DNA from: IMCC26077 sp964561165
GTDB lineage: Bacteria; Actinomycetota; Actinomycetes; Nanopelagicales; Nanopelagicaceae
NCBI GenBank assembly: GCA_964561165.1
Contig: CAZLOJ010000001.1
Span: forward strand, 30,780 to 94,779
DNA: 64,000 nucleotides
Direction of reading: 5' to 3'
Below, one piece after another: positions 25,227-33,637 of this stretch (positions are counted from its first letter, which is position 1; the number at the start of each line of letters is the position of its first letter). A program made the position numbers and the translations under genes. The notes beneath the pieces were generated by a model that ran no database searches, was not told where the DNA came from, and saw nothing but the letters and a program-made list of their open reading frames with translations.

Positions 25227-26456
25227 CTACGGCTTTCGGATTTTAGCTCCCAATGCACGCGCCTCATCAAGATTCTTGACGCCACAGAGAGCCATTGTGT
25301 TGATAAATTCTTTACGAAGAATATCCACGGCACGCTGAACTCCATATTGTCCGCCCGCCATAATTCCGTAGAGATAAGCGCGTCCTACAAATACACCCTT
25401 AGCACCGCGGGCGATTGCGCCGTAAACATCTTGCCCGCTCATGACAGCGCCATCGATATAGACATCAAGATCCTTGCCAACCGCAGCGACAACATCGGGA
25501 AGAATCTCGAGCGGAACAGTTCCCCGATCTAGTTGGCGGCCGCCATGATTGGAGAGCACAATCGCATCAACCCCAACCTCCTTGCATTTGACGGCATCTT
25601 CGACTGACTGAATGCCTTTGATGACAATCGGGCCATTCCAGACTGATTTAACCCACGCAAGGTCATCAAAGGTCATCGATGAATCAAAAATGTGAGAGGC
25701 AAGTTCAGCAAGTGGTTTATCCCAACCACGGAAAGCAGCAAATTCTAATTTCTTGGTTGTTAGAAGATTGATCCACCATCGAGGTTTAGCAATTACATAT
25801 GCAATAGTTTTGAAGCCTAAACGAGGCGGGATAGTTAAGCCATTACGAATATCACGAGGGCGATGACCTGAAACTGGGGTATCAACGGTAATGACTAGAG
25901 CCTCAAAACCATTTTCTTTTGCGTTGTTAATCATGCCAAGGCTCTGCTCGCGATTTTGCATCATGTAGAGCTGGAACCAACGCCGTGCACCTGGCACAGC
26001 TGCTGCAAGTTCATCTGGAGCAGTGGTTCCCATTGTTGAGAGGCAATAAATCATGTTATTCGCTTCAGCAACGGCAGCAACAGCTGGTTCGCCAACGTGA
26101 TACATGAAGCGGGTGTACCCAGTGGGAGCGAAGATAATTGGGAGATCAACTTTTGTACCAAAGACTTCAGTGCTCGCATCTATCTGAGAGATATTCCTTA
26201 ATACCCGAACGTTATATTCAAGATTCTTAAATGCATCAAGAGATCGCTCATAGCTAATCTCGCGTTGCGCACCGCCTTCTACATAATCATAAGTTGCCCT
26301 TGGAACTCTTTTCTTCGACAACTTCTGTAGATCATAGATAGTGACAGCTTTATCAACTGCGCGCTTAGTTCTGCGGAAAGTAGGAAGTCGCCAATCAATC
26401 AAGCCAATGAAATGTGGGACGTCGGGGAATTGACGTTTGCTCTTGATTGGTTTCAC
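25227..26456 (-). CDS. FMN-dependent alpha-hydroxy acid dehydrogenase/oxidase (LldD type)
   Basis: TIM-barrel flavoenzyme oxidising L-2-hydroxy acids such as lactate. 409 residues, GTG start. The substrate/FMN motif SNHGGRQLD holds the catalytic His and Arg; also present are YDYVEGGA, the FAPTGYTRF segment and the lysine region VIKGIQSVEDA. It is closer to actinobacterial LldD than to glycolate oxidase (judged from length and N-terminal extension). It is the last gene of the long minus-strand operon. L-lactate is a product of classical L-fucose/L-rhamnose oxidation, so it may finish the pathway encoded here. Confidence 0.88.
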   Translation of the reverse strand: MKPIKSKRQFPDVPHFIGLIDWRLPTFRRTKRAVDKAVTIYDLQKLSKKRVPRATYDYVEGGAQREISYERSLDAFKNLEYNVRVLRNISQIDASTEVFGTKVDLPIIFAPTGYTRFMYHVGEPAVAAVAEANNMIYCLSTMGTTAPDELAAAVPGARRWFQLYMMQNREQSLGMINNAKENGFEALVITVDTPVSGHRPRDIRNGLTIPPRLGFKTIAYVIAKPRWWINLLTTKKLEFAAFRGWDKPLAELASHIFDSSMTFDDLAWVKSVWNGPIVIKGIQSVEDAVKCKEVGVDAIVLSNHGGRQLDRGTVPLEILPDVVAAVGKDLDVYIDGAVMSGQDVYGAIARGAKGVFVGRAYLYGIMAGGQYGVQRAVDILRKEFINTMALCGVKNLDEARALGAKIRKP

Positions 26457-26475
26457 TCGGAGATTCTATAGCCTT

Positions 26476-27552
26476 TCAAAATTGAGCTGAGGCGCCAGAA
26501 TCCATTGAACGATAGAGCGCATCGACAAGCTTCAAGGTATCGACGTTATCGGCAACTGATGAGCGAAGTGGACCAGTGCCAGCAACAGCGCGGAAGACTT
26601 GTCCGATAGTTCCCATGAAGGCATCCGGGAACCACCGCGTTGTGACGGGATAGGGGAGCCAACCATCAGTAGGAATGACATGTGATCGGAGCTCGAGCGT
26701 ATCTGGACGGCCATCTGGGTAGTCATAGAGCAGACCAAAGGTGCCGCGTATTGACCCCTGATCGCCATCAATTCGATAGAGCGCGTAATTATCGCCACCG
26801 CGGTTCATGTGATTGGAGTGGACTGTGGCGGTTAGATTTCCATCGTAGAGGTAGGTGCTAATCGTGCGAGTCTCACCAATTGGGTACTGACCTGCAGTTC
26901 GTCCTGCAGCACAAAATACCGTTTTGGGGTTACCTAGGAACCACCGAATCATGTCGTGGTAATGAATCGAGTGGAGCATAACTTCAAGGCGAGGAAGATC
27001 TTTTGCCCAAGGCCACATGTGCCAGGGTGTATCAAGGTTGACGTTGATAGCGAAATTAGTGACCTTACCGATCATGCCAAGTTCGACCATCTTGTATGCG
27101 GCAGCAATTCCCTCTTCAAAGCGAAGTTGTTGATTGACTCCTGCAACAATTCCATGTGCCTTAGCGCTCGCCGCAAGTTCTTCCCCCTTTTCAACTGTAG
27201 TAGCAAGGGGTTTCTGAGCAAGAATATGCTTCTTAGCACCTGCGACTTTTAAGAAGATTTCTGGTTGGGCTGCTGCAGGCACTGCGATGTCAACAACCTT
27301 GGATGTTGGATCATTAATGAGCTCGTCAAGAGTTGAATAGACTTTACCGATTCCATGTCGCGCAGCAACATCTTTTGCTTTTGCAGGATCGGTATCAAAA
27401 ATACCAACTACAGTGAGATTAGCTTTTTTGTAAGCAGGAAGATGTGCGCCATCAACTATGCCACCAGCGCCTACGATAGCAATTGGTAATTTCACCTTTT
27501 CATCAATGGAGAGATCACAGAACTCTGAGACTTCCTTGAATGGATCGATCAT
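26476..27552 (-). CDS. Gfo/Idh/MocA-family NAD(P)-dependent oxidoreductase
   Basis: 358 residues. N-terminal Rossmann fold with GAGGIVDGAHLPAY (near 28-41), an AQKPLATT stretch carrying the family's catalytic Lys (EKP in most members, QKP here), and a C-terminal beta-sheet substrate domain. Substrates in this family are sugars, inositols or their keto acids. It lies between the MaoC-like and LldD-like genes in the operon. It could oxidise or reduce a keto-deoxy sugar acid in place of the missing SDR-type dehydrogenase; that is inference. Confidence 0.88.
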   Translation of the reverse strand: MIDPFKEVSEFCDLSIDEKVKLPIAIVGAGGIVDGAHLPAYKKANLTVVGIFDTDPAKAKDVAARHGIGKVYSTLDELINDPTSKVVDIAVPAAAQPEIFLKVAGAKKHILAQKPLATTVEKGEELAASAKAHGIVAGVNQQLRFEEGIAAAYKMVELGMIGKVTNFAINVNLDTPWHMWPWAKDLPRLEVMLHSIHYHDMIRWFLGNPKTVFCAAGRTAGQYPIGETRTISTYLYDGNLTATVHSNHMNRGGDNYALYRIDGDQGSIRGTFGLLYDYPDGRPDTLELRSHVIPTDGWLPYPVTTRWFPDAFMGTIGQVFRAVAGTGPLRSSVADNVDTLKLVDALYRSMDSGASAQF

Positions 27553-27561
27553 GTCGCGCTC

Positions 27562-28071
27562 CTACTGATTCTCTGCCTGGCTGGTTCGGTATTTAACAGT
27601 CTGTAGATGTTCGGTGTAAAGAACCAGCTCTTCATCGTCTGCTCGGAACACCTCATAAGCAACTCGAAAGAGCCCTAAGTTCTCGTACTTTGGTGACTTC
27701 TCTAAGAAAGTACGCATAGCATAGATAGTGTCGCCAATAAACACTGGTTTGATGAAACGTAGCTTGTCGTATCCGTAACTGAAAGTATTGATGTTGTTAT
27801 GCGCAAAAAGCCCCATACCGTAGCAGAAAACCAGGGCGCCAGGGACGATGCGTTTGCCAAAGAGACCCTCTTCGCGGGCCCACTTATCGTCGGCGACATA
27901 GGGATGAAGATCGAGAAGTAGCGAGGAGAAAATCATTAGCTCGCCCTCGGAGATTGTGCGACGAATTGAGCGATCTACTTTCCCTACTTGATAATCCTCA
28001 TAGAATTCGAGCTCTTGGTTCCATACAGGGACTTGGTAGCGAGCTTTTTCATCGGGATTTGGATTCTTCAT
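27562..28071 (-). CDS. MaoC-like hot-dog protein with altered catalytic motif
   Basis: 169 residues, single hot-dog fold of the MaoC dehydratase family. The catalytic stretch, D-x-N-P-x-H-x-D in active (R)-hydratases, reads DLHPYVAD: the Asp is kept but the His is replaced by Val, and the later HG is PG (RIVPGALVF). The conserved YGYDKLRFIKPVFIGDTI is intact. Compared with the second MaoC at 31131 it looks catalytically changed. The start overlaps the CoA transferase by 4 nt, so a linked role in CoA-ester chemistry is likely. Confidence 0.85.
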   Translation of the reverse strand: MKNPNPDEKARYQVPVWNQELEFYEDYQVGKVDRSIRRTISEGELMIFSSLLLDLHPYVADDKWAREEGLFGKRIVPGALVFCYGMGLFAHNNINTFSYGYDKLRFIKPVFIGDTIYAMRTFLEKSPKYENLGLFRVAYEVFRADDEELVLYTEHLQTVKYRTSQAENQ

Positions 28072-29228
28072 GAGAGGAATTCCTTTCTGATCTTCTCAGT
28101 ATCTTCGCCAACATGAGGTGCACCTTTTCGGTGTTTGAGAGTTTTACCATCGATTTTCATCGGTGATCGCGTTGTTGGAATCGTGACGTCGGCGCCAGAT
28201 TTCCCACGTCGCACCGTCTCTTGTGTCATATCTAGTTCATTAAAACCTTCGCTCTCAATCAATTCAGGGAGCGTGAGTACCGGTGCGCACCAGATATCAG
28301 CTTTATCGAGAATGGCGAGCCAATGAGCCGTACTTTGCGTTGCTAAAAGATCGGAGAGTTTCTTCACAATTTCACTTTGCTCCGACCACCAACTCTTTGG
28401 ATCTTCATATTGAGAGAAATCCAGCCCGAGCAGCGCACCAAGTTGCGGGACAGGAGTCATCGCAATAGCGAGATAGCCACTAGTTGTCTTGTAGAGCCCG
28501 TAAGGTGCAGAGAGAAATGCATGCGCACCTGCGCCGCGTTTGACCAGAGTGGCATCATCAAATAATTTCGCGCTAATTAATTCGAATTGCAGGTCGAGCA
28601 TCGACTCAATCAAACTTGCCTCAACTAATCCGCCTACCCCTGTTCGTTCGCGACGAAGCAGTAGCGCCGTGATGCCATGTGCGAGATGCGTTGAGGTAAA
28701 TATGTCAGCGACTGCTAAGCCAACGGGGATCGGCGGATGCCCTTCTTGGCCATTGAGCCAAGGAAGTCCAGACATCGATTGTGCCAGCAGGTCTTGACCT
28801 GGGCGCTCAATCCAAGGACCAGTGGTGCCATATCCAGATGCGCTGCCATAGACGATTCTTGGATTTATCTTCTTCACATCTTCGTAGCCCAAACCTAATC
28901 GTTCGATTACGCCGGGTCGGAAGTTTTGAATGATGACATCAGCTTTCGCAACTAGCGCTTTTACTTCAGCAAGATCTGATTGATTCTTTAAATCGGCAGC
29001 GAAGCTCTCTTTATTGCGATTCATAATGTGAAAAGAGAGAGTATCTCCGTCGCTCTCAAGCCCGGCGAAAGCAAGCGTTCGACCGATATCACCTACGCCT
29101 GGACGTTCGATTTTGATCACGCGCGCACCGAGATCAGCAAGGCGCATCGCTGAGACCGGACCGGCAAGAAATTGACTGAAATCCAGGACTAGAAAACCGT
29201 CAAGAGGTAATTCAGGACGCGCTGCCAA
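28068..29228 (-). CDS. CaiB/BaiF family (class III) CoA transferase
   Basis: 386 residues. Class III CoA transferases move CoA between carboxylic acids through an aspartyl intermediate; the likely Asp is in GLAVADIFTSTHLAHG (near 170). Other family segments: VLDFSQFLAGPVSAMRLADLGA, IKIERPGVGD and QNFRPGVIERLGLGY. Acceptor acid unknown. It lies between the RhaM-type mutarotase and the MaoC-like gene it overlaps, inside a sugar-acid operon, where a CoA transferase is unexpected. Confidence 0.92.
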   Translation of the reverse strand: MAARPELPLDGFLVLDFSQFLAGPVSAMRLADLGARVIKIERPGVGDIGRTLAFAGLESDGDTLSFHIMNRNKESFAADLKNQSDLAEVKALVAKADVIIQNFRPGVIERLGLGYEDVKKINPRIVYGSASGYGTTGPWIERPGQDLLAQSMSGLPWLNGQEGHPPIPVGLAVADIFTSTHLAHGITALLLRRERTGVGGLVEASLIESMLDLQFELISAKLFDDATLVKRGAGAHAFLSAPYGLYKTTSGYLAIAMTPVPQLGALLGLDFSQYEDPKSWWSEQSEIVKKLSDLLATQSTAHWLAILDKADIWCAPVLTLPELIESEGFNELDMTQETVRRGKSGADVTIPTTRSPMKIDGKTLKHRKGAPHVGEDTEKIRKEFLS

Positions 29229-29266
29229 GAGGAGAACCTTTCGTTAGAAGTGGCTAGTCAGAGCAA

Positions 29267-29593
29267 TCAATCGGTATGGAAAATCTCAGGTATCGCTGCC
29301 CACCACTCGCCTTCAGCACGATCGGGAAGCGGTCGTTGTAGTGGCTTATTGATGTCCCACCATCGTTGCGTAGCGGGATCTTCAGCCATTTTTGCCATAT
29401 CACCATCAAAATCATCACCAACGTACTCAAAATAAGAGAAGAGCAATTCGCCGTAACGGTAGATAGAGTAATTGCGAATGTTGGATTTCTTGATTTGCTC
29501 TAAGACTTCAGGCCATACCGCGGCATGGAGTTCTTCGTACCGCTCGCGATTCTCTTTTGGTATTCCCAATACACTTGCAAAACGTTGCACCAT
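29267..29593 (-). CDS. L-rhamnose mutarotase (RhaM) family protein
   Basis: Interconverts alpha and beta anomers of deoxysugars. 108 residues, ferredoxin-like fold, normal length. Family features: YEELHAAVWPEVLEQIKKSNIRNYSIYRYG at 18-47 (His in LHAAVWP as catalytic candidate; quoted stretch key residues H, W, Y), YFEYVGDDFD and MAEDPATQRWWDINKPLQRPL. L-rhamnose or L-fucose are both plausible. It lies directly downstream of the fuconolactonase-type gene, which fits feeding a dehydrogenase that prefers one anomer. Confidence 0.9.
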   Translation of the reverse strand: MVQRFASVLGIPKENRERYEELHAAVWPEVLEQIKKSNIRNYSIYRYGELLFSYFEYVGDDFDGDMAKMAEDPATQRWWDINKPLQRPLPDRAEGEWWAAIPEIFHTD

Positions 29594-29616
29594 TTCTATC
29601 TCCCTTGTTCTCTTAT

Positions 29617-30477
29617 TTATATTCCATACACATGTTCTGCAGTCTTATGAGTGATCCACTCTTGATCCTCTGCAGAGTACTTTGCGATTGCATCTAGCTG
29701 TGCTTTCCAGACTTCAACATAGTTATTCATGAGTACGATGACTGGCCAATCGCCGCCAAGGAGCGTTCGATTTGCGCCAAACTCGGTGACCACGTGGTCG
29801 ACGTATGGCTGCCAATCTGCAACTGTCCAACCTGGGGCAGAAGCAGTGTTGAGACCAGAGAATTTCATGTAAACGTTCTTATATTTGGCAAGGTTGGACA
29901 TTTGCGTTGCCCACGGTTCCCAAGTCTTATCGGCGATACCTGGTTTAGCAAAATGATCAACCACAATCTTCAAGTTCGGAAATTTTGCTGCAAGGACTGG
30001 CACGTTATCAACGTGCGCAGGATTCACGGCAACATAATCCAGTGCAAGTCCAGCCTTTTCGACCATCGCAATACTCTCAAGGACAGCTGGGCGGGTGATC
30101 CACTTGTCATCCGACTCATATTTAGGGTTGCTGTAATCGTGCGAGAGATTACGAACCCCTTTAAAGTATGGGCTTTTTTTCAATACTTCGAGCGCCGCGC
30201 GCGCCTCATTGGGCCGGTCGAATGGCACCCATCCGACTACACCTTTTACAAAATCACTATGTGCAGCAATATCGAGCATATAGAAGGTGTCTTCGTATGT
30301 ATCCGCTGCTTGCACCAGAATCGAATCGGTTACTCCTGAGGCAGGAATCTCAGGTGCAAGACGCTCTGGGCTAAAGTCGTCATAGAGAGGGCCATATTCA
30401 GGTGCAATCCAGGAATATGTGCGCTCGCTCATCATCCATAAATGTTGATGAGAATCGATAACTCGTTTATGTGCCAT
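29617..30477 (-). CDS. Amidohydrolase, L-fuconolactonase type (COG3618)
   Basis: Metal-dependent TIM-barrel hydrolase that opens sugar lactones. 286 residues. The opening VIDSHQHLWMM carries the first metal His pair; later DHFAKPG and LLGGDWPV supply the distal His and Asp. Members of this subgroup hydrolyse L-fucono- or L-rhamnono-1,4-lactone. It sits between the RraA-like aldolase and the mutarotase; the dehydratase for its product is at 41946-43235. Confidence 0.87.
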   Translation of the reverse strand: MAHKRVIDSHQHLWMMSERTYSWIAPEYGPLYDDFSPERLAPEIPASGVTDSILVQAADTYEDTFYMLDIAAHSDFVKGVVGWVPFDRPNEARAALEVLKKSPYFKGVRNLSHDYSNPKYESDDKWITRPAVLESIAMVEKAGLALDYVAVNPAHVDNVPVLAAKFPNLKIVVDHFAKPGIADKTWEPWATQMSNLAKYKNVYMKFSGLNTASAPGWTVADWQPYVDHVVTEFGANRTLLGGDWPVIVLMNNYVEVWKAQLDAIAKYSAEDQEWITHKTAEHVYGI

Positions 30478-30489
30478 TTCTCCCTCTTT

Positions 30490-31134
30490 CTATAGCAGTC
30501 GGTATTCATCCCAGACTGATCGAACGGTTCGTCCCTTGGTTAATTCATTAAGTACTGTCTTCTCTTTCTGTGCTCGCTCGTTTGCCATCGTGAAAACTTT
30601 GTCGATGAGCTCCTTCGGTACGACGACGATGCCATCGTTATCTGCGACGATGCCATCACCCGGATGCACAAGTACGCCACCCACCTCTGTTGGCTGATGA
30701 GTGGATTCAACCCGCATCCGCCCCTTGTAATCAAGGGGTCGAGAGAGCACACCGAAAGCATCGAAACCAACCTTGAGGATTAATTGCGTATCGCGAATGG
30801 GCCCATCGGTGACAACGCCTGTAGCACCGCGTGCCTTTGATGCGGCGGAGAAGAGTTCGCCCCAAAATGCAGAGAGTAAACCTCCGCCAGTGCCAATAGT
30901 CACTACATTGTCCTTCTGTAACGTGTCAAGGAAATCAATCGCTGCTCCGTACGGATCATTTCTGTCGTACTCAGAATCTGGTACGAATTTGATTGTTGCA
31001 GCGGTTCCAACAGCGCGCATCGTCATCTGCAACGGGCGGATCTTTGCATCCATGACGTTATTGCGGATACCAAGATCATCGAGAGAGTCGGAGACCATCG
31101 CAGTATGGACTCTCGGATCTAATTGGACGTTCAT
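30490..31134 (-). CDS. RraA-like class II pyruvate aldolase/decarboxylase
   Basis: 214 residues. The core motif of HMG/CHA-type aldolases is present: GGGLLSAFWGELFSAASK, then VTDGPIRDTQL with the metal/substrate Arg-Asp, and VHPGDGIVADNDGIVVVP. The protein is longer than the RNase E regulator RraA and matches the metal-dependent aldolases that cleave 4-hydroxy-2-keto acids or decarboxylate oxaloacetate. In this operon it could cleave a dehydrated sugar acid to pyruvate plus an aldehyde or acid. It overlaps the MaoC gene by 4 nt. Confidence 0.87.
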   Translation of the reverse strand: MNVQLDPRVHTAMVSDSLDDLGIRNNVMDAKIRPLQMTMRAVGTAATIKFVPDSEYDRNDPYGAAIDFLDTLQKDNVVTIGTGGGLLSAFWGELFSAASKARGATGVVTDGPIRDTQLILKVGFDAFGVLSRPLDYKGRMRVESTHQPTEVGGVLVHPGDGIVADNDGIVVVPKELIDKVFTMANERAQKEKTVLNELTKGRTVRSVWDEYRLL

Positions 31135-31571
31135 GCGCTCCTCCGTTGCACCAGATATACGTGGATAAAAGCTATGACAGTCTCACCTTTTTGATTCTTA
31201 ACGGTTACTTGCTCATCAACCAACCCTTCACCATTTCGTTTGGGATGATCGCGTTTAGCAACAATCTCTGAATGGGATGTGATGGTGTCGCCAATAAAAA
31301 CAGGCGCAATGAATCTGACTTTGTCGTACCCATAGCTCATAGCTACTTCGTTTATCTCGCCGGCAAGCATTCCTACTGAGACAGAGAGAATCAGTGTGCC
31401 ATGGGCGATTCGCTCCTTAAATGGCTGCGTAGCGCACCATGCGGCATCCATATGGTGCGGATAGAAATCTCCAGTTTGTCCTGCATGCAAGACAATGTCT
31501 GCTTCAGTGATCGTGCGTCCTGTACTCACTCGAGTCGAGCCAATCAAGTAATCTTCAAAGTACTCTTTCAT
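31131..31571 (-). CDS. MaoC-like (R)-specific hydratase
   Basis: 146 residues, hot-dog fold. The catalytic motif reads GDFYPHHMD, keeping Asp and His (Tyr replaces the usual Asn), followed by RIAHGTLIL with the conserved HG, and YGYDKVRFIAPVFIGDTI. It probably hydrates or dehydrates an enoyl-CoA. Translationally coupled to both neighbours (4-nt overlaps with the RraA-like gene and with the binding-like protein gene). Confidence 0.9.
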   Translation of the reverse strand: MKEYFEDYLIGSTRVSTGRTITEADIVLHAGQTGDFYPHHMDAAWCATQPFKERIAHGTLILSVSVGMLAGEINEVAMSYGYDKVRFIAPVFIGDTITSHSEIVAKRDHPKRNGEGLVDEQVTVKNQKGETVIAFIHVYLVQRRSA

Positions 31572-32704
31572 TTGGCAAGCTCCTGGTTATATTGCATATA
31601 AGTGGCGGCGATGTCGTCGATATCTTTGCTAGAGAAGTTCTTCTCTTTAAGAATCCTGTGAATGATGAGTGAACTTTGATACTGCACATCTGGCCATCCA
31701 AGAAATCGTGGCCGAACCCATGCGCGCTCCAACGTGCGAAGCGTATTGTTGAAGAAGTTACGAGTGATGGCATTAGCGTGAGGAGCTTTCCATGCAGCAA
31801 GGTTGCCGGGCTGTCCTCCAGCATCTACGTAGGTAGTAGATTGGATCTCAGGAAGCGAAAGAAGGATTGCAACCTTCGCAGCAAGTTCGATGTTTTTGCT
31901 TGCGCTTGAAATTGCAATTCCCGCGCCGCCGAGTTGTGATCCTGAAGCTAAGCCGTCAAAAGATGGTACATCGTCGTAAACAATTGGACGTACTCTAAAT
32001 CCATTCCGAGAGTAATTGGTATAGCCATACATGCAGACGCTGTAATGCTCTCTATCAGTCGTTACTAGATATTCAGCGGCTTCAATGGGATTCATCATCA
32101 GACATTGCTCTGGAACCACTTTGGCAAGCGCGATCATGAAGGTGAGAACTTCGGCCGCAACTGATTTCTCAACATATTGGGAGGTCGAGCAGAGCGCGCT
32201 ACCTTTCTGAGCTAGCAAAGTGGCAAATGTGGAGAATGCGTCGACTGGTTTATGGGGCCAGATCACCAAGCCTGCACGACCTGCATCGAGCACGTCATCC
32301 CAGAAGACCAGCCCTTGTGAAGTCTTATCTGGGCGGTATGCGCTTACCTGCGCAGCGGTATCGATAGCTAGAGCCCAATGTTTACCTTTATATATATATG
32401 AATCATGCGAGGCGCCAACCGAAGTTTTTGCTAATAGCTCCAAATCTGCATCGGAGGCAACATCCTCCAGAGCAATTACGGCATTAGCGTGCACAGCATC
32501 AGGTACATGGGGATGGTCGATAATCATCAAGTCGTGGTCGGCATAGAACTCACTTATGTGTTGATCCCCAAATGCCAGAAGTGAACGAGCGTTCCAGTCA
32601 ACTGAGACATTCAATTGTTCTTGAAGTAGTCCATCAGAATTGACTAAACAATCTAGCCCACGAGGATGATCCCAAGTCATTCCTTTAAGTTTATGAATTG
32701 TCAT
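31568..32704 (-). CDS. Solute-binding-protein-like protein without signal peptide (cytosolic)
   Basis: 378 residues with the layout of a family 1 extracellular solute-binding protein (segments such as DHPHVPDAVHANAVI and GKHWALAIDTAAQVSAYR). It starts MTIHKLKGMTWDHPRGLD: no hydrophobic signal and no lipobox, so it should stay in the cytosol. It overlaps the esterase by 1 nt and the MaoC gene by 4 nt, so it is made together with intracellular enzymes. It may bind a pathway intermediate, act as a sensor or be a repurposed enzyme. Its function is not known to me. Confidence 0.75.
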   Translation of the reverse strand: MTIHKLKGMTWDHPRGLDCLVNSDGLLQEQLNVSVDWNARSLLAFGDQHISEFYADHDLMIIDHPHVPDAVHANAVIALEDVASDADLELLAKTSVGASHDSYIYKGKHWALAIDTAAQVSAYRPDKTSQGLVFWDDVLDAGRAGLVIWPHKPVDAFSTFATLLAQKGSALCSTSQYVEKSVAAEVLTFMIALAKVVPEQCLMMNPIEAAEYLVTTDREHYSVCMYGYTNYSRNGFRVRPIVYDDVPSFDGLASGSQLGGAGIAISSASKNIELAAKVAILLSLPEIQSTTYVDAGGQPGNLAAWKAPHANAITRNFFNNTLRTLERAWVRPRFLGWPDVQYQSSLIIHRILKEKNFSSKDIDDIAATYMQYNQELAK

Positions 32705-33627
32705 TAGCTAAGTAACTCCTTGATGGAATCTGCGATGTGCGTGCGGGCAATAATTCCATCATCAATCACTTTTCCACAATTAAAGAAGCCATGAATCATC
32801 CCTGGATAGTCCCGATAAATGACGCGAACGCCATCTTTCCGCAGTTGTTCGGCATACAGTGAGCCATCATCTCGAAGCACATCAAACTCCGCAGTGATTA
32901 CAACTGCAGGCGGCAGATCTGTAAAAGTTTCGCAGTTGAGCGGCACCGCATACGGATTCGAATAGTCCTGTTCACCATTGAGGTACAAACTCCAAAGCCA
33001 ACTCATAGTTCGCTTCGATAGCCCGTACCCAACTGCATTCGTGTTGTAAGAAAGCGTCTCAAAATCCACTCCCACGCATGGATAGATTAAAAGTTGATAG
33101 GCAAGGGCGAATTTCTTTTCATCACGATTACGTATCGCTACTCCTGCAGCTAGATTTCCACCTGCGCTATCTCCGCCGATACCAATTTTTCTCGTATCGA
33201 TTCCGAGTTCATCTGCATTACTAAAGACCCAAGCCAGTCCAGTAAAACAATCATCATGTGGAATAGGAAATTTATGTTCTGGAGATTTTTGATAGTTAAT
33301 GGAGACAATCACCGAATCTGTCATCTTGGCTAAAGCGCTAAGTTGTGCGTCGTACATGTCAACGGAAAAGTACGACCAACCACCACCGTGAAAATAAACC
33401 ATGCCATTTTTTGGATTCTCTCCGGCAGGCTTATAGATCCGGATAAGTAAGTCAGCCGTCTCGCCAGGTATAAATCGATTGGAAATATTGACGTTAGGGG
33501 TGACTTCGCCAGCGATACTCATATCTGCATATGCGCCCGCTCGACCAACGGGAATCGGAATATCAATCAACTCCGGCGCATCTGCACCCGGTGCCAAAAA
33601 AGCTTCGCACTGCGGATGCAGAGCCAC
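32704..33627 (-). CDS. Alpha/beta hydrolase, hormone-sensitive lipase family
   Basis: 307 residues. Oxyanion-hole motif YFHGGGW (near 80), nucleophile elbow GIGGDSAGGN (near 155), acidic residue in EFDVLRDDG and catalytic His in GMIHGFFN. No signal peptide, so an intracellular esterase. Directly downstream of the permeases (10 nt), suggesting that it removes an ester group, such as acetyl, from an imported sugar or opens a lactone. Ser hydrolase activity is well supported; substrate is inference. Confidence 0.9.
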   Translation of the reverse strand: MALHPQCEAFLAPGADAPELIDIPIPVGRAGAYADMSIAGEVTPNVNISNRFIPGETADLLIRIYKPAGENPKNGMVYFHGGGWSYFSVDMYDAQLSALAKMTDSVIVSINYQKSPEHKFPIPHDDCFTGLAWVFSNADELGIDTRKIGIGGDSAGGNLAAGVAIRNRDEKKFALAYQLLIYPCVGVDFETLSYNTNAVGYGLSKRTMSWLWSLYLNGEQDYSNPYAVPLNCETFTDLPPAVVITAEFDVLRDDGSLYAEQLRKDGVRVIYRDYPGMIHGFFNCGKVIDDGIIARTHIADSIKELLS

Positions 33628-33637
33628 GGTGTACTCC

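Noticed and set aside
29794..30339. Plus-strand 181-codon frame opposite the fuconolactonase gene
   Set aside because: Fully antisense to a well-supported gene with clear motifs; no independent support.
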